DNA of 64,000 bases from Crossaster papposus (GCA_037893245.1 JBAIAA010000751.1:1364001-1428000); one strand, 5' to 3'; counted from the stretch's first letter, positions 21,190-32,825 are shown. Program-made: numbers and translations. Notes: generated by a model from the letters alone, not told the origin.

Positions 21190-21531
21190 TTTTCCGGATT
21201 TATTTGTCAAAACGTCTGGTTTTGTTTTATTTTCTTGGTAGAACGATGAGGACCACCTTTTTTAACCAAAGCATTCAAATTTTAAATGGAGTTAACAGTA
21301 GTCGTAAAGGCCAAGTGGTTAAAGAGTTGGACGTTATGGCGCCGAATATCTGTATCGCATTGAATATCCCGGGTACAAGTTCCTTCTAAGAAACACGTTC
21401 TGCTGACCGATATGGTAAATTTCAGCAGTATTTGTCCGTTTTCGGTTTCTTGTGTATTCCCTGCGCACCAAAAACTAATGAACGTTCTTGATCATCTTAC
21501 TGGGATCACGCCCAAAACAGCAAATTAAGGA

Positions 21532-21613
21532 GTCGTGGTGGCCGAGTGGTTAAGGTGTTGGACTCGAAATCCAATGGGATTTTCCCGCGCAGGTTCGAAT
21601 CCTGTCTACGACG
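21532..21613 (+). tRNA. tRNA-Ser-CGA: tRNA-Ser (CGA), copy 25, D-stem variant
   Basis: C25T. Confidence 0.92.
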
Positions 21614-21709
21614 ATGACATTATTTTTGGTTTCTTTCACCGTGCTGTATTTCATGGTTCATACACCGTGTTATTTAATTTAAGACATTTAAGGTTCGCTT
21701 CTTCTAGCG

Positions 21710-22020
21710 GCCGGGTGTAGTAGCGTGCGCCTGTAATCCAGTGACACTAGGAGGCCGGGGTTGGTGAATCGCTTGAGGCCGGGAGCAATGTGGCGTCGTC
21801 CTGCTCATGACGATCGGGTGTCCAGGCTAAGCTCTGCATCGACATGGTAGGCCCGGCGGAGGTTGGGTACCATACCAGGTTGACTAAGGAGGGGTGTACC
21901 GGCTCAGGGCGGGTAACGCAGCAGGCAAAAGCTCCCATGTGGAGCAGTAAGCAGGATCACACTTGAGAATGGGAGGCTTCTCACAACCCGGACAACATGG
22001 CGAGACCCAATTCTTTATTT
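21710..22020 (+). ncRNA. 7SL: SRP RNA, copy 26
   Basis: GTGGCGTCG marker. Confidence 0.9.
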
Positions 22021-22362
22021 TTTTCCGGATTTATTTGTCAAAACGTCTGGTTTTGTTTTATTTTCTTGGTAGAACGATGAGGACCACCTTTTTTAACCAA
22101 AGCATTCAAATTTTAAATGGAGTTAACAGTAGTCGTAAAGGCCAAGTGGTTAAAGAGTTGGACGTTATGGCGCCGAATATCTGTATCGCATTGAATATCC
22201 CGGGTACAAGTTCCTTCTAAGAAACACGTTCTGCTGACCGATATGGTAAATTTCAGCAGTATTTGTCCGTTTTCGGTTTCTTGTGTATTCCCTGCGCACC
22301 AAAAACTAATGAACGTTCTTGATCATCTTACTGGGATCACGCCCAAAACAGCAAATTAAGGA

Positions 22363-22444
22363 GTCGTGGTGGCCGAGTGGTTAAGGCGTTGGACTCGAAA
22401 TCCAATGGGGTTTTCCCGCGCAGGTTCGAATCCTGTCTACGACG
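22363..22444 (+). tRNA. tRNA-Ser-CGA: tRNA-Ser (CGA), copy 26, variable-arm variant
   Basis: GGGGTTTTCCC variable arm. Confidence 0.93.
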
Positions 22445-22540
22445 ATGACATTATTTTTGGTTTCTTTCACCGTGCTGTATTTCATGGTTTATACACCGTG
22501 TTATTTAATTTAAGACATTTAAGGTTCGCTTCTTCTAGCG

Positions 22541-22853
22541 GCCGGGTGTAGTAGCGTGCGCCTGTAATCCAGTGACACTAGGAGGCCGGGGTTGGTGAAT
22601 CGCTTGAGGCCGGGAGCAATGTGGTGTCGTCCTGCTCATGACGATCGGGTGTCCAGGCTAAGCTCTGCATCGACATGGTAGGCCCGGCGGAGGTTGGGTA
22701 CCATACCAGGTTGACTAAGGAGTGCCGTGTACCGGCTTAGGGCGGGTAACGCAGCAGGCAAAAGCTCCCATGTGGAGCAGTAAGCAGGATCACACTTGAG
22801 AATGGGAGGCTTCTCACAACCCGGACAACATGGCGAGACCCAATTCTTAATTT
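22541..22853 (+). ncRNA. 7SL: SRP RNA, copy 27, CC-insertion class B
   Basis: Class B changes, 3326 bp after the first class B copy. Confidence 0.88.
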
Positions 22854-23195
22854 TTTTCCGGATTTATTTGTCAAAACGTCTGGTTTTGTTTTATTTTCTT
22901 GGTAGAACGATGAGGACCACCTTTTTTAACCAAAGCATTCAAATTTTAAATGGAGTTAACAGTAGTCGTAAAGGCCAAGTGGTTAAAGAGTTGGACGTTA
23001 TGGCGCCGAATATCTGTATCGCATTGAATATCCCGGGTACAAGTTCCTTCTAAGAAACACGTTCTGCTGACCGATATGGTAAATTTCAGCAGTATTTGTC
23101 CGTTTTCGGTTTCTTGTGTATTCCCTGCGCACCAAAAACTAATGAACGTTCTTGATCATCTTACTGGGATCACGCCCAAAACAGCAAATTAAGGA

Positions 23196-23277
23196 GTCGT
23201 GGTGGCCGAGTGGTTAAGGCGTTGGACTCGAAATCCAATGGGATTTTCCCGCGCAGGTTCGAATCCTGTCTACGACG
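23196..23277 (+). tRNA. tRNA-Ser-CGA: tRNA-Ser (CGA), copy 27
   Basis: Reference type; first tRNA of the third 4-unit block. Confidence 0.95.
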
Positions 23278-23373
23278 ATGACATTATTTTTGGTTTCTTT
23301 CACCGTGCTGTATTTCATGGTTCATACACCGTGTTATTTAATTTAAGACATTTAAGGCTCGCTTCTTCTAGCG

Positions 23374-23684
23374 GCCGGGTGTAGTAGCGTGCGCCTGTAA
23401 TCCAGTGACACTAGGAGGCCGGGGTTGGTGAATCGCTTGAGGCCGGGAGCAATGTGGTGTCGTCCTGCTCATGACGATCGGGTGTCCAGGCTAAGCTCTG
23501 CATCGACATGGTAGGCCCGGCGGAGGTTGGGTACCATACCAGGTTGACTAAGGAGGGGTGTACCGGCTCAGGGCGGGTAACGCAGCAGGCAAAAGCTCCC
23601 ATGTGGAGCAGTAAGCAGGATCACACTTGAGAATGGGTGGCTTCTCACAACCCGGACAACATGGCGAGACCCAATTCTTTATTT
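23374..23684 (+). ncRNA. 7SL: SRP RNA, copy 28
   Basis: GGGTGGCTTC marker. Confidence 0.9.
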
Positions 23685-24026
23685 TTTTCCGGATATATTT
23701 GTCAAAACGTCTGGTTTTGTTTTATTTTCTTGGTAGAACGATGAGGACCACCTTTTTTAACCAAAGCATTCAAATTTTAAATGGAGTTAACAGTAGTCGT
23801 AAAGGCCAAGTGGTTAAAGAGTTGGACGTTATGGCGCCGAATATCTGTATCGCATTGAATATCCCGGGTACAAGTTCCTTCTAAGAAACACGTTCTGCTG
23901 ACCGATATGGTAAATTTCAGCAGTATTTGTCCGTTTTCGGTTTCTTGTGTATTCCCTGCGCACCAAAAACTAATGAACGTTCTTGATCATCTTACTGGGA
24001 TCACGGCCAAAACAGCAAATTAAGGA

Positions 24027-24108
24027 GTCGTGGTGGCCGAGTGGTTAAGGCGTTGGACTCGAAATCCAATGGGATTTTCCCGCGCAGGTTCGAATCCTGT
24101 CTACGACG
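24027..24108 (+). tRNA. tRNA-Ser-CGA: tRNA-Ser (CGA), copy 28
   Basis: Reference type; CACGGCC 5' flank. Confidence 0.95.
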
Positions 24109-24204
24109 ATGACATTATTTTTGGTTTCTTTCACCGTGCTGTATTTCATGGTTTATACACCGTGTTATTTAATTTAAGACATTTAAGGTTCGCTTCTTCT
24201 AGCG

Positions 24205-24515
24205 GCCGGGTGTAGTAGCGTGCGCCTGTAATCCAGTGACACTAGGAGGCCGGGGTTGGTGAATCGCTTGAGGCCGGGAGCAATGTGGTGTCGTCCTGCT
24301 CATGACGATCGGGTGTCCAGGCTAAGCTCTGCATCGACATGGTAGGCCCGGCGGAGGTTGGGTACCATACCAGGTTGACTAAGGAGGGGTGTACCGGCTC
24401 AGGGCGGGTAACGCAGCAGGCAAAAGCTCCCATGTGGAGCAGTAAGCAGGATCACACTTGAGAATGGGAGGCTTCTCACAACCCGGACAACATGGCGAGA
24501 CCCAATTCTTTATTT
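24205..24515 (+). ncRNA. 7SL: SRP RNA, copy 29
   Basis: Reference type. Confidence 0.9.
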
Positions 24516-24857
24516 TTTTCCGGATTTATTTGTCAAAACGTCTGGTTTTGTTTTATTTTCTTGGTAGAACGATGAGGACCACCTTTTTTAACCAAAGCAT
24601 TCAAATTTTAAATGGAGTTAACAGTAGTCGTAAAGGCCAAGTGGTTAAAGAGTTGGACGTTATGGCGCCGAATATCTGTATCGCATTGAATATCCCGGGT
24701 ACAAGTTCCTTCTAAGAAACACGTTCTGCTGACCGATATGGTAAATTTCAGCAGTATTTGTCCGTTTTCGGTTTCTTGTGTATTCCCTGCGCACCAAAAA
24801 CTAATGAACGTTCTTGATCATCTTACTGGGATCACGCCCAAAACAGCAAATTAAGGA

Positions 24858-24939
24858 GTCGTGGTGGCCGAGTGGTTAAGGTGTTGGACTCGAAATCCAA
24901 TGGGATTTTCCCGCGCAGGTTCGAATCCTGTCTACGACG
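24858..24939 (+). tRNA. tRNA-Ser-CGA: tRNA-Ser (CGA), copy 29, D-stem variant
   Basis: C25T. Confidence 0.92.
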
Positions 24940-25035
24940 ATGACATTATTTTTGGTTTCTTTCACCGTGCTGTATTTCATGGTTCATACACCGTGTTATT
25001 TAATTTAAGACATTTAAGGTTCGCTTCTTCTAGCG

Positions 25036-25346
25036 GCCGGGTGTAGTAGCGTGCGCCTGTAATCCAGTGACACTAGGAGGCCGGGGTTGGTGAATCGCTT
25101 GAGGCCGGGAGCAATGTGGCGTCGTCCTGCTCATGACGATCGGGTGTCCAGGCTAAGCTCTGCATCGACATGGTAGGCCCGGCGGAGGTTGGGTACCATA
25201 CCAGGTTGACTAAGGAGGGGTGTACCGGCTCAGGGCGGGTAACGCAGCAGGCAAAAGCTCCCATGTGGAGCAGTAAGCAGGATCACACTTGAGAATGGGA
25301 GGCTTCTCACAACCCGGACAACATGGCGAGACCCAATTCTTTATTT
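25036..25346 (+). ncRNA. 7SL: SRP RNA, copy 30
   Basis: GTGGCGTCG marker. Confidence 0.9.
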
Positions 25347-25688
25347 TTTTCCGGATTTATTTGTCAAAACGTCTGGTTTTGTTTTATTTTCTTGGTAGAA
25401 CGATGAGGACCACCTTTTTTAACCAAAGCATTCAAATTTTAAATGGAGTTAACAGTAGTCGTAAAGGCCAAGTGGTTAAAGAGTTGGACGTTATGGCGCC
25501 GAATATCTGTATCGCATTGAATATCCCGGGTACAAGTTCCTTCTAAGAAACACGTTCTGCTGACCGATATGGTAAATTTCAGCAGTATTTGTCCGTTTTC
25601 GGTTTCTTGTGTATTCCCTGCGCACCAAAAACTAATGAACGTTCTTGATCATCTTACTGGGATCACGCCCAAAACAGCAAATTAAGGA

Positions 25689-25770
25689 GTCGTGGTGGCC
25701 GAGTGGTTAAGGCGTTGGACTCGAAATCCAATGGGGTTTTCCCGCGCAGGTTCGAATCCTGTCTACGACG
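25689..25770 (+). tRNA. tRNA-Ser-CGA: tRNA-Ser (CGA), copy 30, variable-arm variant
   Basis: GGGGTTTTCCC variable arm. Confidence 0.93.
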
Positions 25771-25866
25771 ATGACATTATTTTTGGTTTCTTTCACCGTG
25801 CTGTATTTCATGGTTTATACACCGTGTTATTTAATTTAAGACATTTAAGGTTCGCTTCTTCTAGCG

Positions 25867-26177
25867 GCCGGGTGTAGTAGCGTGCGCCTGTAATCCAGTG
25901 ACACTAGGAGGCCGGGGTTGGTGAATCGCTTGAGGCCGGGAGCAATGTGGTGTCGTCCTGCTCATGACGATCGGGTGTCCAGGCTAAGCTCTGCATCGAC
26001 ATGGTAGGCCCGGCGGAGGTTGGGTACCATACCAGGTTGACTAAGGAGGGGTGTACCGGCTCAGGGCGGGTAACGCAGCAGGCAAAAGCTCCCATGTGGA
26101 GCAGTAAGCAGGATCACACTTGAGAATGGGAGGCTTCTCACAACCCGGACAACATGGCGAGACCCAATTCTTTATTT
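25867..26177 (+). ncRNA. 7SL: SRP RNA, copy 31
   Basis: Reference type. The third block has lost the class B SRP RNA expected here, so the exchange breakpoint lies between 25770 and about 26045. Confidence 0.9.
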
Positions 26178-26519
26178 TTTTCCGGATTTATTTGTCAAAA
26201 CGTCTGGTTTTGTTTTATTTTCTTGGTAGAACGATGAGGACCACCTTTTTTAACCAAAGCATTCAAATTTTAAATGGAGTTAACAGTAGTCGTAAAGGCC
26301 AAGTGGTTAAAGAGTTGGACGTTATGGCGCCGAATATCTGTATCACATTGAATATCCCGGGTACAAGTTCCTTCTAAGAAACACGTTCTGCTGACCGATA
26401 TGGTAAATTTCAGCAGTATTTGTCCGTTTTCGGTTTCTTGTGTATTCCCTGCGCACCAAAAACTAATGAACGTTGTTGATCATCTTACTGGGATCACGCC
26501 CAAAACAGCAAATTAAGGA

Positions 26520-26601
26520 GTCGTGGTGGCCGAGTGGTTAAGGCGTTGGACTCGAAATCCAATGGGATTTTCCCGCGCAGGTTCGAATCCTGTCTACGAC
26601 G
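26520..26601 (+). tRNA. tRNA-Ser-CGA: tRNA-Ser (CGA), copy 31
   Basis: Reference type; 5' flank GTTGTTGATC. Confidence 0.95.
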
Positions 26602-26697
26602 ATGACATTATTTTTGGTTTCTTTCACCGTGCTGTATTTCATGGTTCATACACCGTGTTATTTAATTTAAGACATTTAAGGTTCGCTTCTTCTAGCG

Positions 26698-27008
26698 GCC
26701 GGGTGTAGTAGCGTGCGCCTGTAATCCAGTGACACTAGGAGGCCGGGGTTGGTGAATCGCTTGAGGCCGGGAGCAATGTGGTGTCGTCCTGCTCATGACG
26801 ATCGGGTGTCCAGGCTAAGCTCTGCATCGACAAGGTAGGCCCGGCGGAGGTTGGGTGCCATACCAGGTTGACTAAGGAGGGGTGTACCGGCTCAGGGCGG
26901 GTAACGCAGCAGGCAGAAGCTCCCATGTGGAGCAGTAAGCAGAATCACACTTGAGAATGGGAGGCTTCTCACAACCCGGACAACATGGCGAGACCCAATT
27001 CTTTATTT
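26698..27008 (+). ncRNA. 7SL: SRP RNA, copy 32
   Basis: Same trio of changes as the copy at 15060, plus GGGTGCCATACC in the helix 6 strand. Confidence 0.88.
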
Positions 27009-27350
27009 TTTTCCGGATTTATTTGTCAAAACGTCTGGTTTTGTTTTATTTTCTTGGTAGAACGATGAGGACCACCTTTTTTAACCAAAGCATTCAAATT
27101 TTAAATGGAGTTAACAGTAGTCGTAAAGGCCAAGTGGTTAAAGAGTTGGACGTTATGGCGCCGAATATCTGTATCGCATTGAATATCCCGGGTACAAGTT
27201 CCTTCTAAGAAACACGTTCTGCTGACCGATATGGTAAATTTCAGCAGTATTTGTCCGTTTTCGGTTTGTTGTGTATTCCCTGCGCACCAAAAACTAATGA
27301 ACGTTCTTGATCGTCTTACTGGGATCACGCCCAAAACAGCAAATTAAGGA

Positions 27351-27432
27351 GTCGTGGTGGCCGAGTGGTTAAGGCGTTGGACTCGAAATCCAATGGGATT
27401 TTCCCGCGCAGGTTCGAATCCTGTCTACGACG
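27351..27432 (+). tRNA. tRNA-Ser-CGA: tRNA-Ser (CGA), copy 32
   Basis: Reference type; CGGTTTGTTG in the 5' spacer. Confidence 0.95.
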
Positions 27433-27528
27433 ATGACATTATTTTTGGTTTCTTTCACCGTGCTGTATTTCATGGTTTATACACCGTGTTATTTAATTTA
27501 AGACATTTAAGGTTCGCTTCTTCTAGCG

Positions 27529-27839
27529 GCCGGGTGTAGTAGCGTGCGCCTGTAATCCAGTGACACTAGAAGGCCGGGGTTGGTGAATCGCTTGAGGCCG
27601 GGAGCAATGTGGTTTCGTCCTGCTCATGACGATCGGGTGTCCAGGCTAAGCTCTGCATCGACAAGGTAGGCCCGGCGGAGGTTGGGTACCATACCAGGTT
27701 GACTAAGGAGGGGTGTACCGGCTCAGGGCGGGTAACGCAGCAGGCAAAAGCTCCCATGTGGAGCAGTAAGCAGGATCACACTTGAGAATGGGAGGCTTCT
27801 CACAACCCGGACAACATGGCGAGACCCAATTCTTTATTT
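27529..27839 (+). ncRNA. 7SL: SRP RNA, copy 33
   Basis: CGACAAGG marker and two private changes (CACTAGAAGG, GTGGTTTCG). Confidence 0.88.
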
Positions 27840-28181
27840 TTTTCCGGATTTATTTGTCAAAACGTCTGGTTTTGTTTTATTTTCTTGGTAGAACGATGAG
27901 GACCACCTTTTTTAACCAAAGCATTCAAATTTTAAATGGAGTTAACAGTAGTCGTAAAGGCCAAGTGGTTAAAGAGTTGGACGTTATGGCGCCGAATATC
28001 TGTATCGCATTGAATATCCCGGGTACAAGTTCCTTCTAAGAAACACGTTCTGCTGACCGATATGGTAAATTTCAGCAGTATTTGTCCGTTTTCGGTTTCT
28101 TGTGTATTCCCTGCGCACCAAAAACTAATGAACGTTCTTGATCATCTTACTGGGATCACGCCCAAAACAGCAAATTAAGGA

Positions 28182-28263
28182 GTCGTGGTGGCCGAGTGGT
28201 TAAGGCGTTGGACTCGAAATCCAATGGGATTTTCCCGCGCAGGTTCGAATCCTGTCTACGACG
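28182..28263 (+). tRNA. tRNA-Ser-CGA: tRNA-Ser (CGA), copy 33, weakened terminator
   Basis: tRNA body unchanged. The downstream run reads TTAATTTTGG, leaving four Ts instead of five, so read-through toward the SRP RNA is possible. Confidence 0.94.
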
Positions 28264-28359
28264 ATGACATTAATTTTGGTTTCTTTCACCGTGCTGTATT
28301 TCATGGTTTATACACCGTGTTATTTAATTTAAGACATTTAAGGTTCGCTTCTTCTAGCG

Positions 28360-28670
28360 GCCGGGTGTAGTAGCGTGCGCCTGTAATCCAGTGACACTAG
28401 GAGGCCGGGGTTGGTGAATCGCTTGAGGCCGGGAGCAATGTGGTGTCGTCCTGCTCATGACGATCGGGTGTCCAGGCTAAGCTCTGCATCGACATGGTAG
28501 GCCCGGCGGAGGTTGGGTACCATACCAGGTTGACTAAGGAGGGGTGTACCGGCTCAGGGCGGGTAACGCAGCAGGCAAAAGCTCCCATGTGGAGCAGTAA
28601 GCAGGATCCCACTTGAGAATGGGAGGCTTCTCACAACCCGGACAACATGGCGAGACCCAATTCTTTATTT
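28360..28670 (+). ncRNA. 7SL: SRP RNA, copy 34
   Basis: GGATCCCAC for GGATCACAC; otherwise reference type. Confidence 0.9.
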
Positions 28671-29012
28671 TTTTCCGGATTTATTTGTCAAAACGTCTGG
28701 TTTTGTTTTATTTTCTTGGTAGAACGATGAGGACCACCTTTTTTAACCAAAGCATTCAAATTTTAAATGGAGTTAACAGTAGTCGTAAAGGCCAAGTGGT
28801 TAAAGAGTTGGACGTTATGGCGCCGAATATCTGTATCACATTGAATATCCCGGGTACAAGTTCCTTCTAAGAAACACGTTCTGCTGACCGATATGGTAAA
28901 TTTCAGCAGTATTTGTCCGTTTTCGGTTTCTTGTGTATTCCCTGCGCACCAAAAACTAATGAACGTTCTTGATCATCTTACTGGGATCACGCCCAAAACA
29001 GCAAATTAAGGA

Positions 29013-29094
29013 GTCGTGGTGGCCGAGTGGTTAAGGCGTTGGACTCGAAATCCAATGGGATTTTCCCGCGCAGGTTCGAATCCTGTCTACGACG
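29013..29094 (+). tRNA. tRNA-Ser-CGA: tRNA-Ser (CGA), copy 34
   Basis: Reference type. Confidence 0.95.
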
Positions 29095-29190
29095 ATGACA
29101 TTATTTTTGGTTTCTTTCACCGTGCTGTATTTCATGGTTCATACACCGTGTTATTTAATTTAAGACATTTAAGGTTCGCTTCTTCTAGCG

Positions 29191-29501
29191 GCCGGGTGTA
29201 GTAGCGTGCGCCTGTAATCCAGTGACACTAGGAGGCCGGGGTTGGTGAATCGCTTGAGGCCGGGAGCAATAAGGTGTCGTCCTGCTCATGACGATCGGGT
29301 GTCCAGGCTAAGCTCTGCATCGACATGGTAGGCCCGGCGGAGGTTGGGTACCATACCAGGTTGACTAAGGAGGGGTGTACCGGCTCAGGGCGGGTAACGC
29401 CGCAGGCAAAAGCTCCCATGTGGAGCAGCAAGCAGGATCACACTTGAGAATGGGAGGCTTCTCACAACCCGGACAACATGGCGAGACCCAATTCTTTATT
29501 T
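29191..29501 (+). ncRNA. 7SL: SRP RNA, copy 35, helix 8 variant
   Basis: GCCGCAGG in the SRP54-binding loop, as at 2538, plus CAATAAGGTG at the domain border and AGCAGCAAGC. The most divergent intact SRP RNA in the interior. Confidence 0.86.
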
Positions 29502-29843
29502 TTTCCCGGATTTATTTGTCAAAACGTCTGGTTTTGTTTTATTTTTTTGGTAGAACGATGAGGACCACCTTTTTTAACCAAAGCATTCAAATTTTAAATG
29601 GAGTTAACAGTAGTCGTAAAGGCCAAGTGGTTAAAGAGTTGGACGTTATGGCGCCGAATATCTGTATCGCATTGAATATCCCGGGTACAAGTTCCTTCTA
29701 AGAAACACGTTCTGCTGACCGATATGGTAAATTTCAGCAGTATTTGTCCGTTTTCGGTTTCTTGTGTATTCCCTGCGCACCAAAAACTAATGAACGTTCT
29801 TGATCATCTTACTGGGATCACGCCCAAAACAGCAAATTAAGGA

Positions 29844-29925
29844 GTCGTGGTGGCCGAGTGGTTAAGGCGTTGGACTCGAAATCCAATGGGATTTTCCCGC
29901 GCAGGTTCGAATCCTGTCTACGACG
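29844..29925 (+). tRNA. tRNA-Ser-CGA: tRNA-Ser (CGA), copy 35
   Basis: Reference type. Confidence 0.95.
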
Positions 29926-30021
29926 ATGACATTATTTTTGGTTTCTTTCACCGTGCTGTATTTCATGGTTTATACACCGTGTTATTTAATTTAAGACATT
30001 TAAGGTTCGCTTCTTCTAGCG

Positions 30022-30332
30022 GCCGGGTGTAGTAGCGTGCGCCTGTAATCCAGTGACACTAGGAGGCCGGGGTTGGTGAATCGCTTGAGGCCGGGAGCAA
30101 TGTGGTGTCGTCCTGCTCATGACGATCGGGTGTCCAGGCTAAGCTCTGCATCGACAAGGTAGGCCCGGCGGAGGTTGGGTACCATACCAGGTTGACTAAG
30201 GAGGGGTGTACCGGCTCAGGGCGGGTAACGCAGCAGGCAGAAGCTCCCATGTGGAGCAGTAAGCAGAATCACACTTGAGAATGGGAGGCTTCTCACAACC
30301 CGGACAACATGGCGAGACCCAATTCTTTATTT
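30022..30332 (+). ncRNA. 7SL: SRP RNA, copy 36
   Basis: CGACAAGG, CAGGCAGAAGC and GCAGAATCAC trio, 3324 bp after the copy at 26698. Confidence 0.89.
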
Positions 30333-30674
30333 TTTTCCGGATTTATTTGTCAAAACGTCTGGTTTTGTTTTATTTTCTTGGTAGAACGATGAGGACCACC
30401 TTTTTTAACCAAAGCATTCAAATTTTAAATGGAGTTAACAGTAGTCGTAAAGGCCAAGTGGTTAAAGAGTTGGACGTTATGGCGCCGAATATCTGTATCG
30501 CATTGAATATCCCGGGTACAAGTTCCTTCTAAGAAACACGTTCTGCTGACCGATATGGTAAATTTCAGCAGTATTTGTCCGTTTTCGGTTTGTTGTGTAT
30601 TCCCTGCGCACCAAAAACTAATGAACGTTCTTGATCGTCTTACTGGGATCACGCCCAAAACAGCAAATTAAGGA

Positions 30675-30756
30675 GTCGTGGTGGCCGAGTGGTTAAGGCG
30701 TTGGACTCGAAATCCAATGGGATTTTCCCGCGCAGGTTCGAATCCTGTCTACGACG
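30675..30756 (+). tRNA. tRNA-Ser-CGA: tRNA-Ser (CGA), copy 36
   Basis: Reference type; CGGTTTGTTG in the 5' spacer. Confidence 0.95.
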
Positions 30757-30852
30757 ATGACATTATTTTTGGTTTCTTTCACCGTGCTGTATTTCATGGT
30801 TTATACACCGTGTTATTTAATTTAAGACATTTAAGGTTCGCTTCTTCTAGCG

Positions 30853-31163
30853 GCCGGGTGTAGTAGCGTGCGCCTGTAATCCAGTGACACTAGGAGGCCG
30901 GGGTTGGTGAATCGCTTGAGGCCGGGAGCAATGTGGTGTCGTCCTGCTCATGACGATCGGGTGTCCAGGCTAAGCTCTGCATCGACAAGGTAGGCCCGGC
31001 GGAGGTTGGGTACCATACCAGGTTGACTAAGGAGGGGTGTACCAGCTCAGGGCGGGTAACGCAGCAGGCAAAAGCTCCCATGTGGAGCAGTAAGCAGGAT
31101 CACACTTGAGAATGGGAGGCTTCTCACAACCCGGACAACATGGCGAGACCCAATTCTTTATTT
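30853..31163 (+). ncRNA. 7SL: SRP RNA, copy 37
   Basis: CGACAAGG marker and GTACCAGCTC for GTACCGGCTC in helix 8. Confidence 0.88.
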
Positions 31164-31505
31164 TTTTCCGGATTTATTTGTCAAAACGTCTGGTTTTGTT
31201 TTATTTTCTTGGTAGAACGATGAGGACCACCTTTTTTAACCAAAGCATTCAAATTTTAAATGGAGTTAACAGTAGTCGTAAAGGCCAAGTGGTTAAAGAG
31301 TTGGACGTTATGGCGCCGAATATCTGTATCGCATTGAATATCCCGGGTACAAGTTCCTTCTAAGAAACACGTTCTGCTGACCGATATGGTAAATTTCAGC
31401 AGTATTTGTCCGTTTTCGGTTTCTTGTGTATTCCCTGCGCACCAAAAACTAATGAACGTTCTTGATCATCTTACTGGGATCACGCCCAAAACAGCAAATT
31501 AAGGA

Positions 31506-31587
31506 GTCGTGGTGGCCGAGTGGTTAAGGCGTTGGACTCGAAATCCAATGGGATTTTCCCGCGCAGGTTCGAATCCTGTCTACGACG
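31506..31587 (+). tRNA. tRNA-Ser-CGA: tRNA-Ser (CGA), copy 37
   Basis: Reference type; spacer TTTGAGACA. Confidence 0.95.
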
Positions 31588-31683
31588 ATGACATTATTTT
31601 TGGTTTCTTTCACCGTGCTGTATTTCATGGTTTATACACCGTGTTATTTAATTTGAGACATTTAAGGTTCGCTTCTTCTAGCG

Positions 31684-31994
31684 GCCGGGTGTAGTAGCGT
31701 GCGCCTGTAATCCAGTGACACTAGGAGGCCGGGGTTGGTGAATCGCTTGAGGCCGGGAGCAATGTGGTGTCGTCCTGCTCATGACGATCGGGTGTCCAGG
31801 CTAAGCTCTGCATCGACATGGTAGGCCCGGCGGAGGTTGGGTACCATACCAGGTTGACTAAGGAGGGGTGTACCGGCTCAGGGCGGGTAACGCAGCAGGC
31901 AAAAGCTCCCATGTGGAGCAGTAAGCAGGATCACACTTGAGAATGGGAGGCTTCTCACAACCCGGACAACATGGCGAGACCCAATTCTTTATTT
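31684..31994 (+). ncRNA. 7SL: SRP RNA, copy 38
   Basis: RNA body reference type; terminator TATTTTTGTCC, so five Ts instead of seven. Confidence 0.89.
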
Positions 31995-32336
31995 TTGTCC
32001 GGATTTATTTGTCAAAACGTCTGGTTTTGTTTTATTTTCTTGGTAGAACGATGAGGACCACCTTTTTTAACCAAAGCATTCAAATTTTAAATGGAGTTAA
32101 CAGTAGTCGTAAAGGCCAAGTGGTTAAAGAGTTGGACGTTATGGCGCCGAATATCTGTATCGCATTGAATATCCCGGGTACAAGTTCCTTCTAAGAAACA
32201 CGTTCTGCTGACCGATATGGTAAATTTCAGCAGTATTTGTCCGTTTTCGGTTTCTTGTGTATTCCCTGCGCACTAAAAACTAATGAACGTTCTTGATCAT
32301 CTTACTGGGATCACGCCCAAAACAGCAAATTAAGGA

Positions 32337-32418
32337 GTCGTGGTGGCCGAGTGGTTAAGGCGTTGGACTCGAAATCCAATGGGATTTTCCCGCGCAGGTT
32401 CGAATCCTGTCTACGACG
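32337..32418 (+). tRNA. tRNA-Ser-CGA: tRNA-Ser (CGA), copy 38
   Basis: Reference type. Confidence 0.95.
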
Positions 32419-32514
32419 ATGACATTATTTTTGGTTTCTTTCACCGTGCTGTATTTCATGGTTTATACACCGTGTTATTTAATTTAAGACATTTAAGGTT
32501 CGCTTCTTCTAGCG

Positions 32515-32825
32515 GCTGGGTGTAGTAGCGTGCGCCTGTAATCCAGTGACACTAGGAGGCCGGGGTTGGTGAATCGCTTGAGGCCGGGAGCAATGTGGTG
32601 TCGTCCTGCTCATGACGATCGGGTGTCCAGGCTAAGCTCTGCATCGACATGGTAGGCCCGGCGGAGGTTGGGTACCATACCAGGTTGACTAAGGAGGGGT
32701 GTACCGGCTCAGGGCGGGTAACGCAGCAGGCAAAAGCTCCCATGTGGAGCAGTAAGCAGGATCACACTTGAGAATGGGAGGCTTCTCACAACCCGGACAA
32801 CATGGCGAGACCCAATTCTTTATTT
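32515..32825 (+). ncRNA. 7SL: SRP RNA, copy 39
   Basis: Starts GCTGGG instead of GCCGGG and has the same interrupted terminator as the copy at 31684. Confidence 0.88.
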
